Assembly: GCA_037447295.1 (NCBI GenBank)
Contig: JBBIGZ010000090.1
Span: forward strand, 1 to 11,190
From: 630D-37 sp037447295
GTDB lineage: Bacteria > Chloroflexota > Anaerolineae > Anaerolineales > Villigracilaceae
DNA length: 11,190 nt
Direction of reading: 5' to 3'
Shown here: positions 1 through 6,231 of the stretch, piece after piece
How positions within the stretch are numbered: the first letter of the stretch is position 1
Layout of the letters: the number at the start of each line of letters is the position of its first letter
Notes under the pieces: generated by a model
Told to the model about the DNA's origin: nothing
The model's database searches: none
Seen by the model: only the letters and a program-made list of their open reading frames with translations
Translations under genes and position numbers: made by a program

Positions 1-117
1 CACGCCCAGCCGCTGCGCCAGGGCCGTCGTCGTCACCGCTTCGCCGTGGGCAGCCAGATGGTAGATATGCTTGAGGTAATCTTGGATTGAGGCGCTAGAA
101 GGTGAATATTTAGGCAT
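1..117 (-). CDS. DtxR/MntR-family metal-dependent transcriptional repressor (N-terminal part, runs off the window)
   Basis: The first 39 codons of a gene read leftward out of the window from the ATG at 117-115. The residues include SASIQDYLKHIYHLA followed by VTTTALAQRLGV. This matches the N-terminal winged-helix segment of the DtxR/MntR/IdeR family, where an S-x-x-x-x-DYLK-x-IY helix precedes the T-x-x-LA-x-x-LGV part of the DNA-binding unit. Family members bind Fe2+ or Mn2+ and repress metal uptake genes. The metal ligands and dimerisation domain lie outside the window, so iron and manganese specificity cannot be told apart. The start is supported by a promoter ending 11 bases before it. 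There is no Shine-Dalgarno sequence; the predicted 5' UTR is only about 5 nt. The gene is divergent from the phosphoesterase gene at 281. Confidence 0.8.
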   Translation of the reverse strand, partial: MPKYSPSSASIQDYLKHIYHLAAHGEAVTTTALAQRLGV

Positions 118-118
118 G

Positions 119-136
119 GCTAAATTGAATTTTAGC
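119..136. promoter_or_regulatory. Operator-like palindrome overlapping the repressor's own -10 box
   Basis: GCTAAA, six bases, then TTTAGC form an exact 6-6-6 dyad. It covers the -10 hexamer and the predicted transcription start of the DtxR/MntR-like gene. Many regulators of this family repress themselves from AT-rich dyads at their promoter, so autoregulation is a reasonable inference. No footprint or regulon comparison is available here. Confidence 0.45.
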
Positions 137-156
137 ATATACTTCGTAATTGTCAA
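129..156 (-). promoter_or_regulatory. Sigma70-type promoter of the DtxR/MntR-like gene
   Basis: On the minus strand, a consensus -35 TTGACA (156-151) lies 16 bp before TAAAAT (134-129). The -10 is preceded by TGC, an extended -10 element. The expected start is near 122, only about 5 nt before the ATG at 117. The near-consensus boxes and their spacing make this the clearest promoter in the window apart from the his -10. Confidence 0.75.
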
Positions 157-162
157 GGAATA

Positions 163-186
163 AGACGGTGGACCTTGGACGGTGGA
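163..186. repeat. Short degenerate heptanucleotide repeat (GGACGGT type)
   Basis: Units in 7-bp register read agacggt, ggacctt, ggacggt, then a partial gga. The same heptamer occurs as a longer array at 3722-3780. Both lie in intergenic DNA. The register is kept, but the block is short. Confidence 0.55.
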
Positions 187-280
187 AAGCCGATTCGAGG
201 ATTGGCCTTGTTCAGCATAGCGTTCTAAGGCGCGGTGCCTTGAGTATTCTGATAACCTGTAGAGCCCCATAGGAGGAACG

Positions 281-1285
281 ATGCCTCGTCTGATCCTGCT
301 TTTCCTGAGCCTGGCGATGCTCTTGAATGCCTGCAGTGGAAGAACATTGCCGACCCCGCCCCTTCCTGCCCCTTCGCCCACGGCAACGCTCACGCCGTTT
401 ATTCCGCAGCTGCCTACTCCTTCTCCCACGGCACAACCTTCTCCAACTGCCACACCGACTCCGATCCCGCCCATTCCGGCTTTTGAGCACGTCGTCATCA
501 TCGTCTTCGAGAACAAAGAGTTCGGCACGGTGATCGGCAACCGTCGCATGCCCTATTTCAATCGCCTGGCGCAGGAATATACCCTGCTCACTCAGCACTA
601 TGCCGTTACCCATCCCAGCCTGCCGAATTACCTGGCCATGATCGGGGGCGATACCTTTGGGATCAAGCGAAATTGCGAGGATTGCTTCGTCCAGGCTCCT
701 AATCTGGCGGACTTCATTGAAGCGAGCGGAAGAACTTGGAAGACCTATCAGGAGAGCATGCCGCGTCCGTGTTTTCTCGGCAGCACATTGAAGTATGCCC
801 AGAAGCACAACCCGTTCATCTATTTTGATTCGATTCGACTGGACCCGCTGCGTTGTCAACGCATCGTGCCGCTGACGGAACTTTTCTCGGACCTTGAGCA
901 GGGTGCCCTGCCGAACTTCGCATTCATCACCCCGAACCTATGCAATTCAGCCCACGATTGTGGCTTAGAAGTGGCCGATGCGTGGTTGCAGGACCTGCTG
1001 AGCAAGCTCTGGCCGGCGTTAGAAGCTTCCAATGCTCCTTATCTGATCGTGCTCACCTGGGATGAGGGCCAGGGGTCCCATTCCTGTTGCGGATTGCCGC
1101 CGGAGGCCGGTGGGCGGGTGGCTACGGTGTTGATCTCCCCTCAGGCACGGCGCCCTTTTCAGGATGCTACCCCATATACCCATTATTCCTTGCTCAAGAC
1201 GATTCTCATGGCCTGGAATTTACCCCTTTTTGGCCATGCTGCGGAGGAGAATCATCTGCCCATCGAAGCGCCCTTCAAGCCTTAA
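281..1285 (+). CDS. Secreted lipoprotein, acid phosphatase-like phosphoesterase
   Basis: A 334-residue protein. Residues 1-17 form a lipoprotein signal peptide with lipobox LNAC and Cys18 as the predicted lipidated residue. Residues 22-67 are a Pro/Thr/Ser-rich linker that would hold the domain off the membrane. The rest matches the phosphoesterase family that includes AcpA-type acid phosphatases and phospholipase C-like enzymes: EHVVIIVFEN (69-78), THPSLPNYLAMIGG (110-123), FITPNLCNSAHDC (215-227), LTWDEGQG (258-265) and THYSLLKTI (300-308). E77, N78, T110, H111, D261 and E262 are the likely metal or catalytic positions by analogy with the family. It probably hydrolyses phosphate esters outside the cytoplasmic membrane; the substrate is unknown. 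AGGAGG ends 4 bases before the ATG and supports this start. Its stop overlaps the convergent phosphatase gene by 11 bp. Confidence 0.85.
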   Translation: MPRLILLFLSLAMLLNACSGRTLPTPPLPAPSPTATLTPFIPQLPTPSPTAQPSPTATPTPIPPIPAFEHVVIIVFENKEFGTVIGNRRMPYFNRLAQEYTLLTQHYAVTHPSLPNYLAMIGGDTFGIKRNCEDCFVQAPNLADFIEASGRTWKTYQESMPRPCFLGSTLKYAQKHNPFIYFDSIRLDPLRCQRIVPLTELFSDLEQGALPNFAFITPNLCNSAHDCGLEVADAWLQDLLSKLWPALEASNAPYLIVLTWDEGQGSHSCCGLPPEAGGRVATVLISPQARRPFQDATPYTHYSLLKTILMAWNLPLFGHAAEENHLPIEAPFKP

Positions 1286-1799
1286 AGTTCAGCACGAAGC
1301 GCCGCTGTTCTTCGGTTTCCGGCGATCGCGGATGGTAGCGACTTTTCGGCACCTGTTGCCAACGGAGCTGCAAGTCCTGCAATGCTTCTTCCCCTGTGAG
1401 GCCACGGCGCACCAGGTAGCAGCCGACGACCGTCCCTGTGCGCCCAACGCCACCCCAGCAGTGGAGATAGGTGCGCAGACCGCGGTGTAAGGTTGCTTCC
1501 AGGGTATCTAGGATATGCGTCATCTCCTGCTGACTGGGAATGCCAAAATCGGGGATGGGGAAGGAGTAGTATTCTATGTGTTGATTACGCGCTGCGGCTA
1601 GATCGCGGAGCAGGGGATAATAGGGCGGCAATTCGCCTGGCAAAGTCAGATCGAAAAAGGCCTCGAAACCGTATTCGAGGAATGCCTGCAAGCGTCGGGT
1701 GCATTCCTGGGCATCGCCGAGCAGCGGGTATTCACCGGCCAGGAAGTGTCCCTCCACTACCCAGTAGGCGTTTTCGATGGGCTTGCTCAGCGTTTCCAT
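1275..1799 (-). CDS. Cysteine-based dual-specificity/tyrosine-type protein phosphatase
   Basis: A 174-residue protein with the P-loop signature HCWGGVGRT (113-121), which fits HCx5R(S/T): Cys114 is the nucleophile and Arg120 binds phosphate. Asp84 in PIPDFGIPS (81-89) is a good candidate for the general acid on the WPD-like loop. The C-terminal SPETEEQRRFV is typical of small bacterial dual-specificity phosphatases related to cyclin-dependent kinase inhibitor 3. It probably dephosphorylates Tyr, Ser or Thr residues, or a small phospho-compound, in the cytoplasm. The frame stays open upstream to 1967, but that part overlaps the preceding gene and has no family resemblance, so I chose the ATG at 1799, which overlaps the upstream gene by 13 bp. 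It is last in the ecf-linked operon and converges with the lipoprotein gene. Confidence 0.88.
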   Translation of the reverse strand: METLSKPIENAYWVVEGHFLAGEYPLLGDAQECTRRLQAFLEYGFEAFFDLTLPGELPPYYPLLRDLAAARNQHIEYYSFPIPDFGIPSQQEMTHILDTLEATLHRGLRTYLHCWGGVGRTGTVVGCYLVRRGLTGEEALQDLQLRWQQVPKSRYHPRSPETEEQRRFVLNFKA

Positions 1800-2839
1800 A
1801 AACCACTTTCGATGAAGAAAAGGATGAAATAGCCGAGTAACAAGATCAACCAGCCGCTGATCTGCACCGTTTCTAATAGGTCCTGCCAGGAAAGTGCGAA
1901 GTTGGCCTGAATGCTCTCGATAATGTGCTCCAGATCGTCTAGCTTGCTGCGCACCGCTTCTTTCCAATCATCCAAATAGAATTCCTCGCGGATGGCACGA
2001 TAGAGCTTGGAGGTATACCAGTCACCGATCAGGAGCAATTTTTGCTCGGCGTGCTCGAATTCGAGCATCATTTCCAACCGATAACTTAGGACTCTTCGGA
2101 TGGCATTGCGAATGCGTCCCAGTTGCCACCAGCGTATCCTTTGCCGGGCGAATTCCTCTTTCAGGTGGCGGAGAACTTCTTCAACGCTTTGATCCAGCAT
2201 GCGATAGCGCAGCAGCTGATAATTGGCCAATTTGAGCAGTTCGATTTCCCCCTGAAAATCGCCATCGGGTGCGATCAGCACTGCGCCTTCCCAATCAACA
2301 ATGCTCAGGTCGTTTTCGGAATAGCGCACACGGGTGATCAGCGTATCTTCGATATCGCTCTTATCCAGGTGTTCCTTTTGTGCACGGATGAAGCGCGCCA
2401 GCAGAGGAGCATATTGTTCGACAAACGTATCCGGGGAACGGATTTTATCTAAAAGCAGGATGGAGTATTCCTCAAACAGCGCGTTTTGGTTTCCGAGGAG
2501 ATAATGCTGCAGCGCATCTTCGATTTGCACTCGCTTGCGGAATCCTTCTGCTGAAAGTGGCTCGTCCATCGTGAAGTGACACTCGACGACCTGCACCAGC
2601 CCCTCATAGCGCTGGCGTAAAATATGCACATTTGTCCCCTCCACTACAACATGTTCTCTGCCCAGTGTGCGCAGGTGTACATCCACCGGTTGGAAGTAAG
2701 GCGCATCCTTGAAAGCCCGAATCGTTTCCGTGCTCTCTTCACCGGGCGCCAGGTCAGGGAAAGCAATCAGGTAGCAAAGGCGCGCCGTAGTTATTTCTGA
2801 GGAGTGTTTGCGGCGCGGTGAAACAGGTTTCTCTGCCAT
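1787..2839 (-). CDS. Unrecognised protein with a C-terminal membrane anchor
   Basis: A 350-residue protein that I cannot assign to a named family. The N-terminal half looks mixed alpha/beta and has no motif I know. From about residue 215 it is strongly helical and charged, with likely coiled-coil stretches around 255-325. One hydrophobic segment (about 329-343, LILLLGYFILFF) is followed by a short basic tail ending WKR. The overall plan, a soluble domain then long helices then one C-terminal transmembrane helix, loosely recalls the RMND1/Sif2 (DUF155) family, but I see no diagnostic motif and do not claim homology. It starts 4 bases after the ecfT stop and overlaps the phosphatase gene by 13 bp, so it is almost certainly co-transcribed with both. 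A role at the membrane, perhaps tied to the phosphatase, is inference from position only. Confidence 0.75.
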   Translation of the reverse strand: MAEKPVSPRRKHSSEITTARLCYLIAFPDLAPGEESTETIRAFKDAPYFQPVDVHLRTLGREHVVVEGTNVHILRQRYEGLVQVVECHFTMDEPLSAEGFRKRVQIEDALQHYLLGNQNALFEEYSILLLDKIRSPDTFVEQYAPLLARFIRAQKEHLDKSDIEDTLITRVRYSENDLSIVDWEGAVLIAPDGDFQGEIELLKLANYQLLRYRMLDQSVEEVLRHLKEEFARQRIRWWQLGRIRNAIRRVLSYRLEMMLEFEHAEQKLLLIGDWYTSKLYRAIREEFYLDDWKEAVRSKLDDLEHIIESIQANFALSWQDLLETVQISGWLILLLGYFILFFIESGLWKR

Positions 2840-2843
2840 AAGC

Positions 2844-3704
2844 TTACCCGATCCACGGTGGGATCCAAAACCCCCCGTAGCCTCTCCAGCGCAGGAACAG
2901 GCTTCCCAAGAAGATTGTGATGCTCAAGAAAATCAGCAAATAGTCGCCGAAGCGATAGTGTAGCTCATAGAGCCAGGTGCGCGGGCCTTGGCCAAAGCCA
3001 CGCAGGTCCATAGCGTTGGCCACATCTTCGCCGGCCAGGATGGCGCTCATCGTCACCGGGACCAGCAACGGAGCAATGCGCACGATCTGACGGATCGGGT
3101 TGCGACCGGCGCGTTCGATCTCATAGCCGCGTGCCCGTTGCGCATCGAAGGTGATGGTGAAATCGCGTGCCAGGGTGGGCACAAAGCGGAAAGCCAGCTC
3201 CACCACGTAGGCAAAGCGATCCGGCAATCCTAGGCCGCGAAATGTCACGCCATACAGGCGTGGGTCCATGGTGAACGGGATGACGATAAATACCGCCGAT
3301 ATGCCCAAAATGCGCAACAGCTGACAGAGCGCAAACCAAAGCCGTTCCCAAGTCAAGCCAAAGTGCCACACTCCTCCCCAGGGCAATTGCAATCCTTGTG
3401 GCCAAACCAGGTGCCCTCCCGACGGCACCACCCCACCGGCACCGCCTCCGGTGATGATGGTATTGATCAGGATCATCGTGAAGAGCAAAAAAGAAACCAG
3501 CATCCAGGCGCGGCGTGCCTCGCGCCATGGGATCCGTCCCAATGCATACCAGAGCATCCCGATCAGGAAGAAGACGGCCAAAAAGCGCGCATCCCAAAAA
3601 AGGGTGATGCTAAATAGATAGCTGAAGGAAAAGATCCAGCGAGCGCGCGGATCGATCGCTTCCATCAGGCTCTGACGTGGGCGGTAGCTCCAGCTGATGA
3701 TCAT
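2844..3704 (-). CDS. ecfT: Energy-coupling factor transporter transmembrane protein EcfT (CbiQ-like)
   Basis: A 286-residue polytopic membrane protein with hydrophobic segments near 25-55, 66-82, 122-144 and 251-270. The two short coupling-helix motifs that define EcfT/CbiQ are present: ARG in QRARGYEIE (189-197) and DLRGFG (233-238). In ECF transporters these helices dock onto the two ATPase subunits and pass ATP-driven movement to the substrate-binding S subunit. Length and motifs are normal, so the gene looks intact. The start is the ATG at 3704, with AGAGG 8 bases before it. It is followed 4 bases later by the unrecognised membrane protein gene. The S component lies 171 bp upstream, but no EcfA ATPase gene is in the window, so it must borrow one or be idle. 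Confidence 0.9.
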   Translation of the reverse strand: MIISWSYRPRQSLMEAIDPRARWIFSFSYLFSITLFWDARFLAVFFLIGMLWYALGRIPWREARRAWMLVSFLLFTMILINTIITGGGAGGVVPSGGHLVWPQGLQLPWGGVWHFGLTWERLWFALCQLLRILGISAVFIVIPFTMDPRLYGVTFRGLGLPDRFAYVVELAFRFVPTLARDFTITFDAQRARGYEIERAGRNPIRQIVRIAPLLVPVTMSAILAGEDVANAMDLRGFGQGPRTWLYELHYRFGDYLLIFLSITIFLGSLFLRWRGYGGFWIPPWIG

Positions 3705-3721
3705 GCGAGAGGCCTCTTGTT

Positions 3722-3780
3722 GGACGGTGGACGGTAGACGGTGATGGGTGGTGGACGGCGGACGGTAGACAGTGGACGAA
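3722..3780. repeat. Degenerate heptanucleotide tandem repeat, about eight units
   Basis: Read in 7-bp steps: ggacggt, ggacggt, agacggt, gatgggt, a 3-bp slip (ggt), ggacggc, ggacggt, agacagt, ggacgaa. The array occupies most of the ecfS-ecfT gap and stops 17 bp before the ecfT start. A shorter block of the same heptamer sits at 163-186. It resembles in form the short tandem heptamer repeats known from cyanobacterial genomes. Unit drift suggests an old array. Confidence 0.8.
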
Positions 3781-3829
3781 TGCGCGTGGAAACGCTCAAG
3801 CCCTCTTGACTGCCCAATTGTGCCCGTCA

Positions 3830-3856
3830 GAGGGGCCGGTGGATCACCGACCCCTC
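3830..3856. other. Strong 12-bp inverted repeat just after ecfS
   Basis: GAGGGGCCGGTG, loop GAT, then CACCGACCCCTC. On the minus-strand transcript every position pairs if one G-U is allowed. It begins 20 bases after the ecfS stop. There is no T-run on either side, so it is not a standard intrinsic terminator; it could be an RNA-stabilising or partial termination hairpin between ecfS and ecfT. An AGGAGG and a GTG also fall in this stretch on the minus strand, but the frame closes after six codons. Confidence 0.6.
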
Positions 3857-3875
3857 CTGTTCACTTGCTCAAATT

Positions 3876-4424
3876 TTACCTTCCAGAGCGTGCTACTACC
3901 GCATCGTAGGCCACCATCAGAATAGGTAACAGGATCAACCCGTTAACCAAGTTGGTCACCGTGGCAGGGACGAAGTTCGCGCCGATCACCGTCGCCATAT
4001 CAGCGCCGGAAACCCACATTTCGGAGAGCGAGGCCAACCCCATGCCGACTACGACGCCCAGGATGGTAAAGATCTCAGCGCGCAGGATCGAACGTCCATT
4101 CTTGAAACTGGCCAGGCTAGGAGCGACCAAGCCAGGGATCAGCCCCATCAGGCCGTTGCCCAAGTCCCACCAGAACCAGAAGCCATAGCCGGAAAGCAAG
4201 TCACCCAGGATGTTCCCCAGAAAACCGCTGATGAAACCAACCAGTGGCCCGAACGCTACCCCGAAGAAGATCGGGATGACCACACCTGGTCGGAACGAAA
4301 CGTTCCGGCGCTAGGGATTTGCAGGAAAGTTGGTCAGGTAGCTCAGCACGGCGTAGAGCGCCGCACCGATGGCCGCATAGACCACCTCCCGCGTTCCAAA
4401 TGACCACAGAGATTTCTTTTCCAT
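3876..4424 (-). pseudogene. ECF transporter substrate-binding S component, interrupted by an in-frame TAG
   Basis: Read from the ATG at 4424 (AAAGGAGG five bases before it), the frame gives a membrane protein of about 182 codons. It opens with REVVYAAIGAALYAVLSYL as the first transmembrane helix, has TAG at codon 38 (4313-4311), and continues in the same frame with RRNVSFRPGVVIPIFFGVAF and GPLVGFISGFLGNILGDLL. The N-V-S-x-R-P loop and the Gly-rich helix are typical of ECF S components, so both halves clearly belong to one gene. A single C-to-T change of a CAG codon would explain the stop. Options are a recent pseudogene, a sequencing error, amber suppression, or re-initiation at the GTG at 4283, which would lose the first helix. 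The substrate cannot be told; riboflavin, thiamine-type and other vitamins are all possible. No riboswitch was recognised upstream. Confidence 0.75.
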
Positions 4425-4462
4425 AAAAACCTCCTTTGGGGAAATTTGGGAATCTGACTCTT

Positions 4463-4471
4463 ATTTTACCA
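4463..4471 (-). promoter_or_regulatory. Candidate extended -10 promoter for ecfS
   Basis: On the minus strand TGG-TAAAAT (4471-4463) forms an extended -10 box 38 bases before the ecfS ATG. No good -35 hexamer stands 16-18 bp upstream, which extended -10 promoters can tolerate. An AGGAGG sits between it and the start codon. Confidence 0.35.
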
Positions 4472-4803
4472 GGAAAGATCGAGAACGGCTGTTTCATGCG
4501 TTTCTGGGATGGCCCGGTAATAGAGTCCCGCTCTTTTTAACCCTTCACTGCAATCCATGGCGCGGCGATGATTTTTCGATCCAAGCGCGGAATTTTGCTT
4601 TCCGCATGAAGGAGTGGACCTAGCGTGGCTTCAAAAGGCGCAGAGCAAATCCTGCCAGCCGACCTCCTGCTGGAGGCGTTAGTCGGTTGCCTGGACCTAT
4701 ATGGCTACTCCTTTGCATCCGTGCTGGGGGCAAAATTCCTGCTCGCACATCTTGCGTGTGTCGGAGAAGTGCATCAGCGATCCTGCGACCAAAAGAGAAG
4801 TAG

Positions 4804-4825
4804 GAGCGCTAGCAAAATCGCGCTC
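4804..4825 (-). terminator. Candidate transcription terminator of the his operon
   Basis: On the minus strand GAGCGC, a 10-nt loop, then GCGCTC form a 6-bp GC-rich stem 17 bases after the hisE stop. It is followed by a pyrimidine-rich stretch, CTACTTCTCTTTT, rather than a clean T-run. It is placed where an operon terminator is expected but is weak. Confidence 0.35.
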
Positions 4826-4841
4826 ATGTCACAAGATGCCC

Positions 4842-5141
4842 TCAGGGAATTTCACTGCCGGCGGCGTTTGGATGGCGTCGCTCCAACTCCTGCAGCACAT
4901 CCTGCGGTGAAAGGCCGCGTGCCGCCAGCAAAACGAGCACGTGGTAGGTGAGATCGGCCACTTCTTCGATCAACCGTTGATCTTCCTGGCTCAGGGCCGC
5001 TACGATCACTTCTGCGCTCTCCTCGCCCACCTTTTGTGCCATGCGTGGCAGGCCGGCGGCAAACAGTTCGGCGGTGTAGGAGTTGGGTCGCGGATGGGCA
5101 CGACGATCACAGATGATTTCAAACAGCCATTCTAAACTCAC
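4842..5141 (-). CDS. hisE: Phosphoribosyl-ATP pyrophosphatase
   Basis: A 99-residue protein catalysing the second step of histidine synthesis, PR-ATP to PR-AMP plus pyrophosphate. It has the all-alpha MazG-like fold. The metal-binding pattern is visible as KVGEESAEVIVAA (37-49; E40, E41, E44) and EEVADLTYHVLVLL (59-72; E60, D63). The C-terminal LERRH is typical. The start is a GTG at 5141 that overlaps the hisI stop as GTGA and has GGAGG four bases upstream; the frame is open further upstream, but that part is hisI read out of frame. In many bacteria this domain is fused to HisI; here it is a separate, coupled gene. It is the last gene of the operon. Confidence 0.95.
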   Translation of the reverse strand: MSLEWLFEIICDRRAHPRPNSYTAELFAAGLPRMAQKVGEESAEVIVAALSQEDQRLIEEVADLTYHVLVLLAARGLSPQDVLQELERRHPNAAGSEIP

Positions 5142-5464
5142 TTGACCTCCAGCTGGCGGAAAAAACAGCTCACATGGCCGGTGTGACAGGCCGGCCCAGC
5201 CGGCAGAACGCGGATCAAGAGCGCATCGCCATCGCAATCCGGGCGGATTTCAATCACTTTTTGGATATTCCCAGAAGTCTCTCCCTTATGCCACAAGGCG
5301 CGGCGGCTGCGTGACCAAAAATGCGTCTCACCGCTTTCCAGCGTGCGCTGCAAGGCTTCGGTGTTCATATAGGCCAGCATAAGTACTTGCCCTGTCTGCG
5401 CATCTTGGATGATGGCCGGGATCAACCCTTGCGAATCAAAACGGAGATCGGCGAAATAGTTCAT
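5138..5464 (-). CDS. hisI: Phosphoribosyl-AMP cyclohydrolase
   Basis: A 108-residue protein catalysing the third step, opening the adenine ring of PR-AMP. Family motifs are all present: MLAYMN (29-34), FWSRSR (49-54), WHKGETSGN (58-66), the metal site DCDGDALL (76-83) and CHTGHVSCF (93-101), whose cysteines together with Cys77 bind zinc. Its ATG overlaps the hisF stop (ATGA) and its stop overlaps the hisE GTG (GTGA), so translation is probably coupled on both sides. Length is normal for a stand-alone PRA-CH without a fused HisE domain. Confidence 0.96.
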   Translation of the reverse strand: MNYFADLRFDSQGLIPAIIQDAQTGQVLMLAYMNTEALQRTLESGETHFWSRSRRALWHKGETSGNIQKVIEIRPDCDGDALLIRVLPAGPACHTGHVSCFFRQLEVK

Positions 5465-6231
5465 ATCTGCCTCACAGGTCGAATGGGGAGATTGTTTTGC
5501 TGCAGAAAATGCTTGAGTTCTGGAATGCGCACCTTCCCATCGTGAAAGATCGAAGCTGCCAACGCGGCCTGAGCCCGCGTTTGGGTGAAGAGCTGCAAAA
5601 AATGCTCCAGCCGGCCGGCGCCACCGGAAGCGATCACCGGCACGCTCACCGCCTCGCTCACTGCGCGCGTCAGCTCCAGGTCATAACCGTTCAGCGTACC
5701 ATCGGCATCCATGCTGGTGAGCAAGATTTCGCCGGCCCCGCGCTGCACCCCTTCCACAGCCCATTCGATCGCATCTAGCCCGGTCGGCTGCCGTCCGGCA
5801 TTAATATACACTTCCCAACCGTTTCCCTCGCGCCGACGGGCATCGATTGCCAGCACCACGCATTGGGAGCCGAAGCGCGCTGCGGCTTCGCTCAAAAGGT
5901 TGGGGTTGCGCACCGCTGCCGAATTCAAACTCACCTTATCGGCGCCGGCCAGAAGCAGTGCCCGCATGTCTTCCACCGTGCGTACTCCCCCGCCGACCGT
6001 CAGGGGCATGAAGACCACCTCGGCAATGCGCGCCACCAGGTCCAACGTCGTGCGTCGCCCTTCCGGCGTGGCCGAAATATCCAGCACTACCAGCTCATCG
6101 GCCTGCTGCGCTTCGTAAAGGCGCGCCTGTTCCACTGGGTCCCCCGCATCACGCAGATTCAGGAAATTCACCCCCTTCACCACCCGTCCATCGCGCACAT
6201 CAAGGCAGGGAATGATCCGTTTGGCCAACAT
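5461..6231 (-). CDS. hisF: Imidazole glycerol phosphate synthase, cyclase subunit
   Basis: A 256-residue (beta/alpha)8 barrel. With HisH it converts PRFAR and glutamine-derived ammonia into imidazole glycerol phosphate and AICAR. The N-terminal RIIPCLDVRDGRVVKG carries catalytic Asp11, and the second catalytic Asp130 lies in VLAIDARR. Phosphate-binding turns are seen at GGGVR (80-84) and in VIASGGAG (199-206). The start is the ATG at 6231 with AGGAGG six bases upstream. That start lies 32 bp inside the end of hisA, the longest overlap in the operon. The stop overlaps hisI by 4 bp. Confidence 0.97.
   Translation of the reverse strand: MLAKRIIPCLDVRDGRVVKGVNFLNLRDAGDPVEQARLYEAQQADELVVLDISATPEGRRTTLDLVARIAEVVFMPLTVGGGVRTVEDMRALLLAGADKVSLNSAAVRNPNLLSEAAARFGSQCVVLAIDARRREGNGWEVYINAGRQPTGLDAIEWAVEGVQRGAGEILLTSMDADGTLNGYDLELTRAVSEAVSVPVIASGGAGRLEHFLQLFTQTRAQAALAASIFHDGKVRIPELKHFLQQNNLPIRPVRQI

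Larger units (their letters stand above)
4425..4841. other. Non-coding interval between the his operon and ecfS
   Basis: This 417-bp stretch contains a candidate his-operon terminator hairpin (4804-4825), a small inverted repeat GCGGAA-7-TTCCGC (4587-4605), and the candidate ecfS promoter and ribosome binding site at its left end. A plus-strand open frame starting at 4625 has no recognisable product and runs into hisE on the opposite strand. I see no tRNA, riboswitch or gene remnant that I can name. Confidence 0.6.

Noticed and set aside
212..859. Long minus-strand open frame opposite the lipoprotein gene
   Set aside because: Its sequence is low-complexity (Asp run, Arg/Gly-rich) and arises from the codon use of the real gene at 281-1285; it has no family motif.
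1800..1967. N-terminal extension of the phosphatase to 1967
   Set aside because: The extra 56 residues are the upstream gene read in another frame and do not look like a protein domain.
3722..3780. CRISPR array
   Set aside because: The units are 7-bp tandem repeats with no spacers and no cas genes nearby.
4521..4545. Plus-strand terminator-like AGAG-CTCT with a T-run
   Set aside because: The stem is only 4-5 bp and no plus-strand gene ends nearby.
4625..4951. Plus-strand open frame of about 108 codons between ecfS and hisE
   Set aside because: No recognisable domain, and its 3' part runs antisense through hisE; more likely chance in GC-rich DNA.
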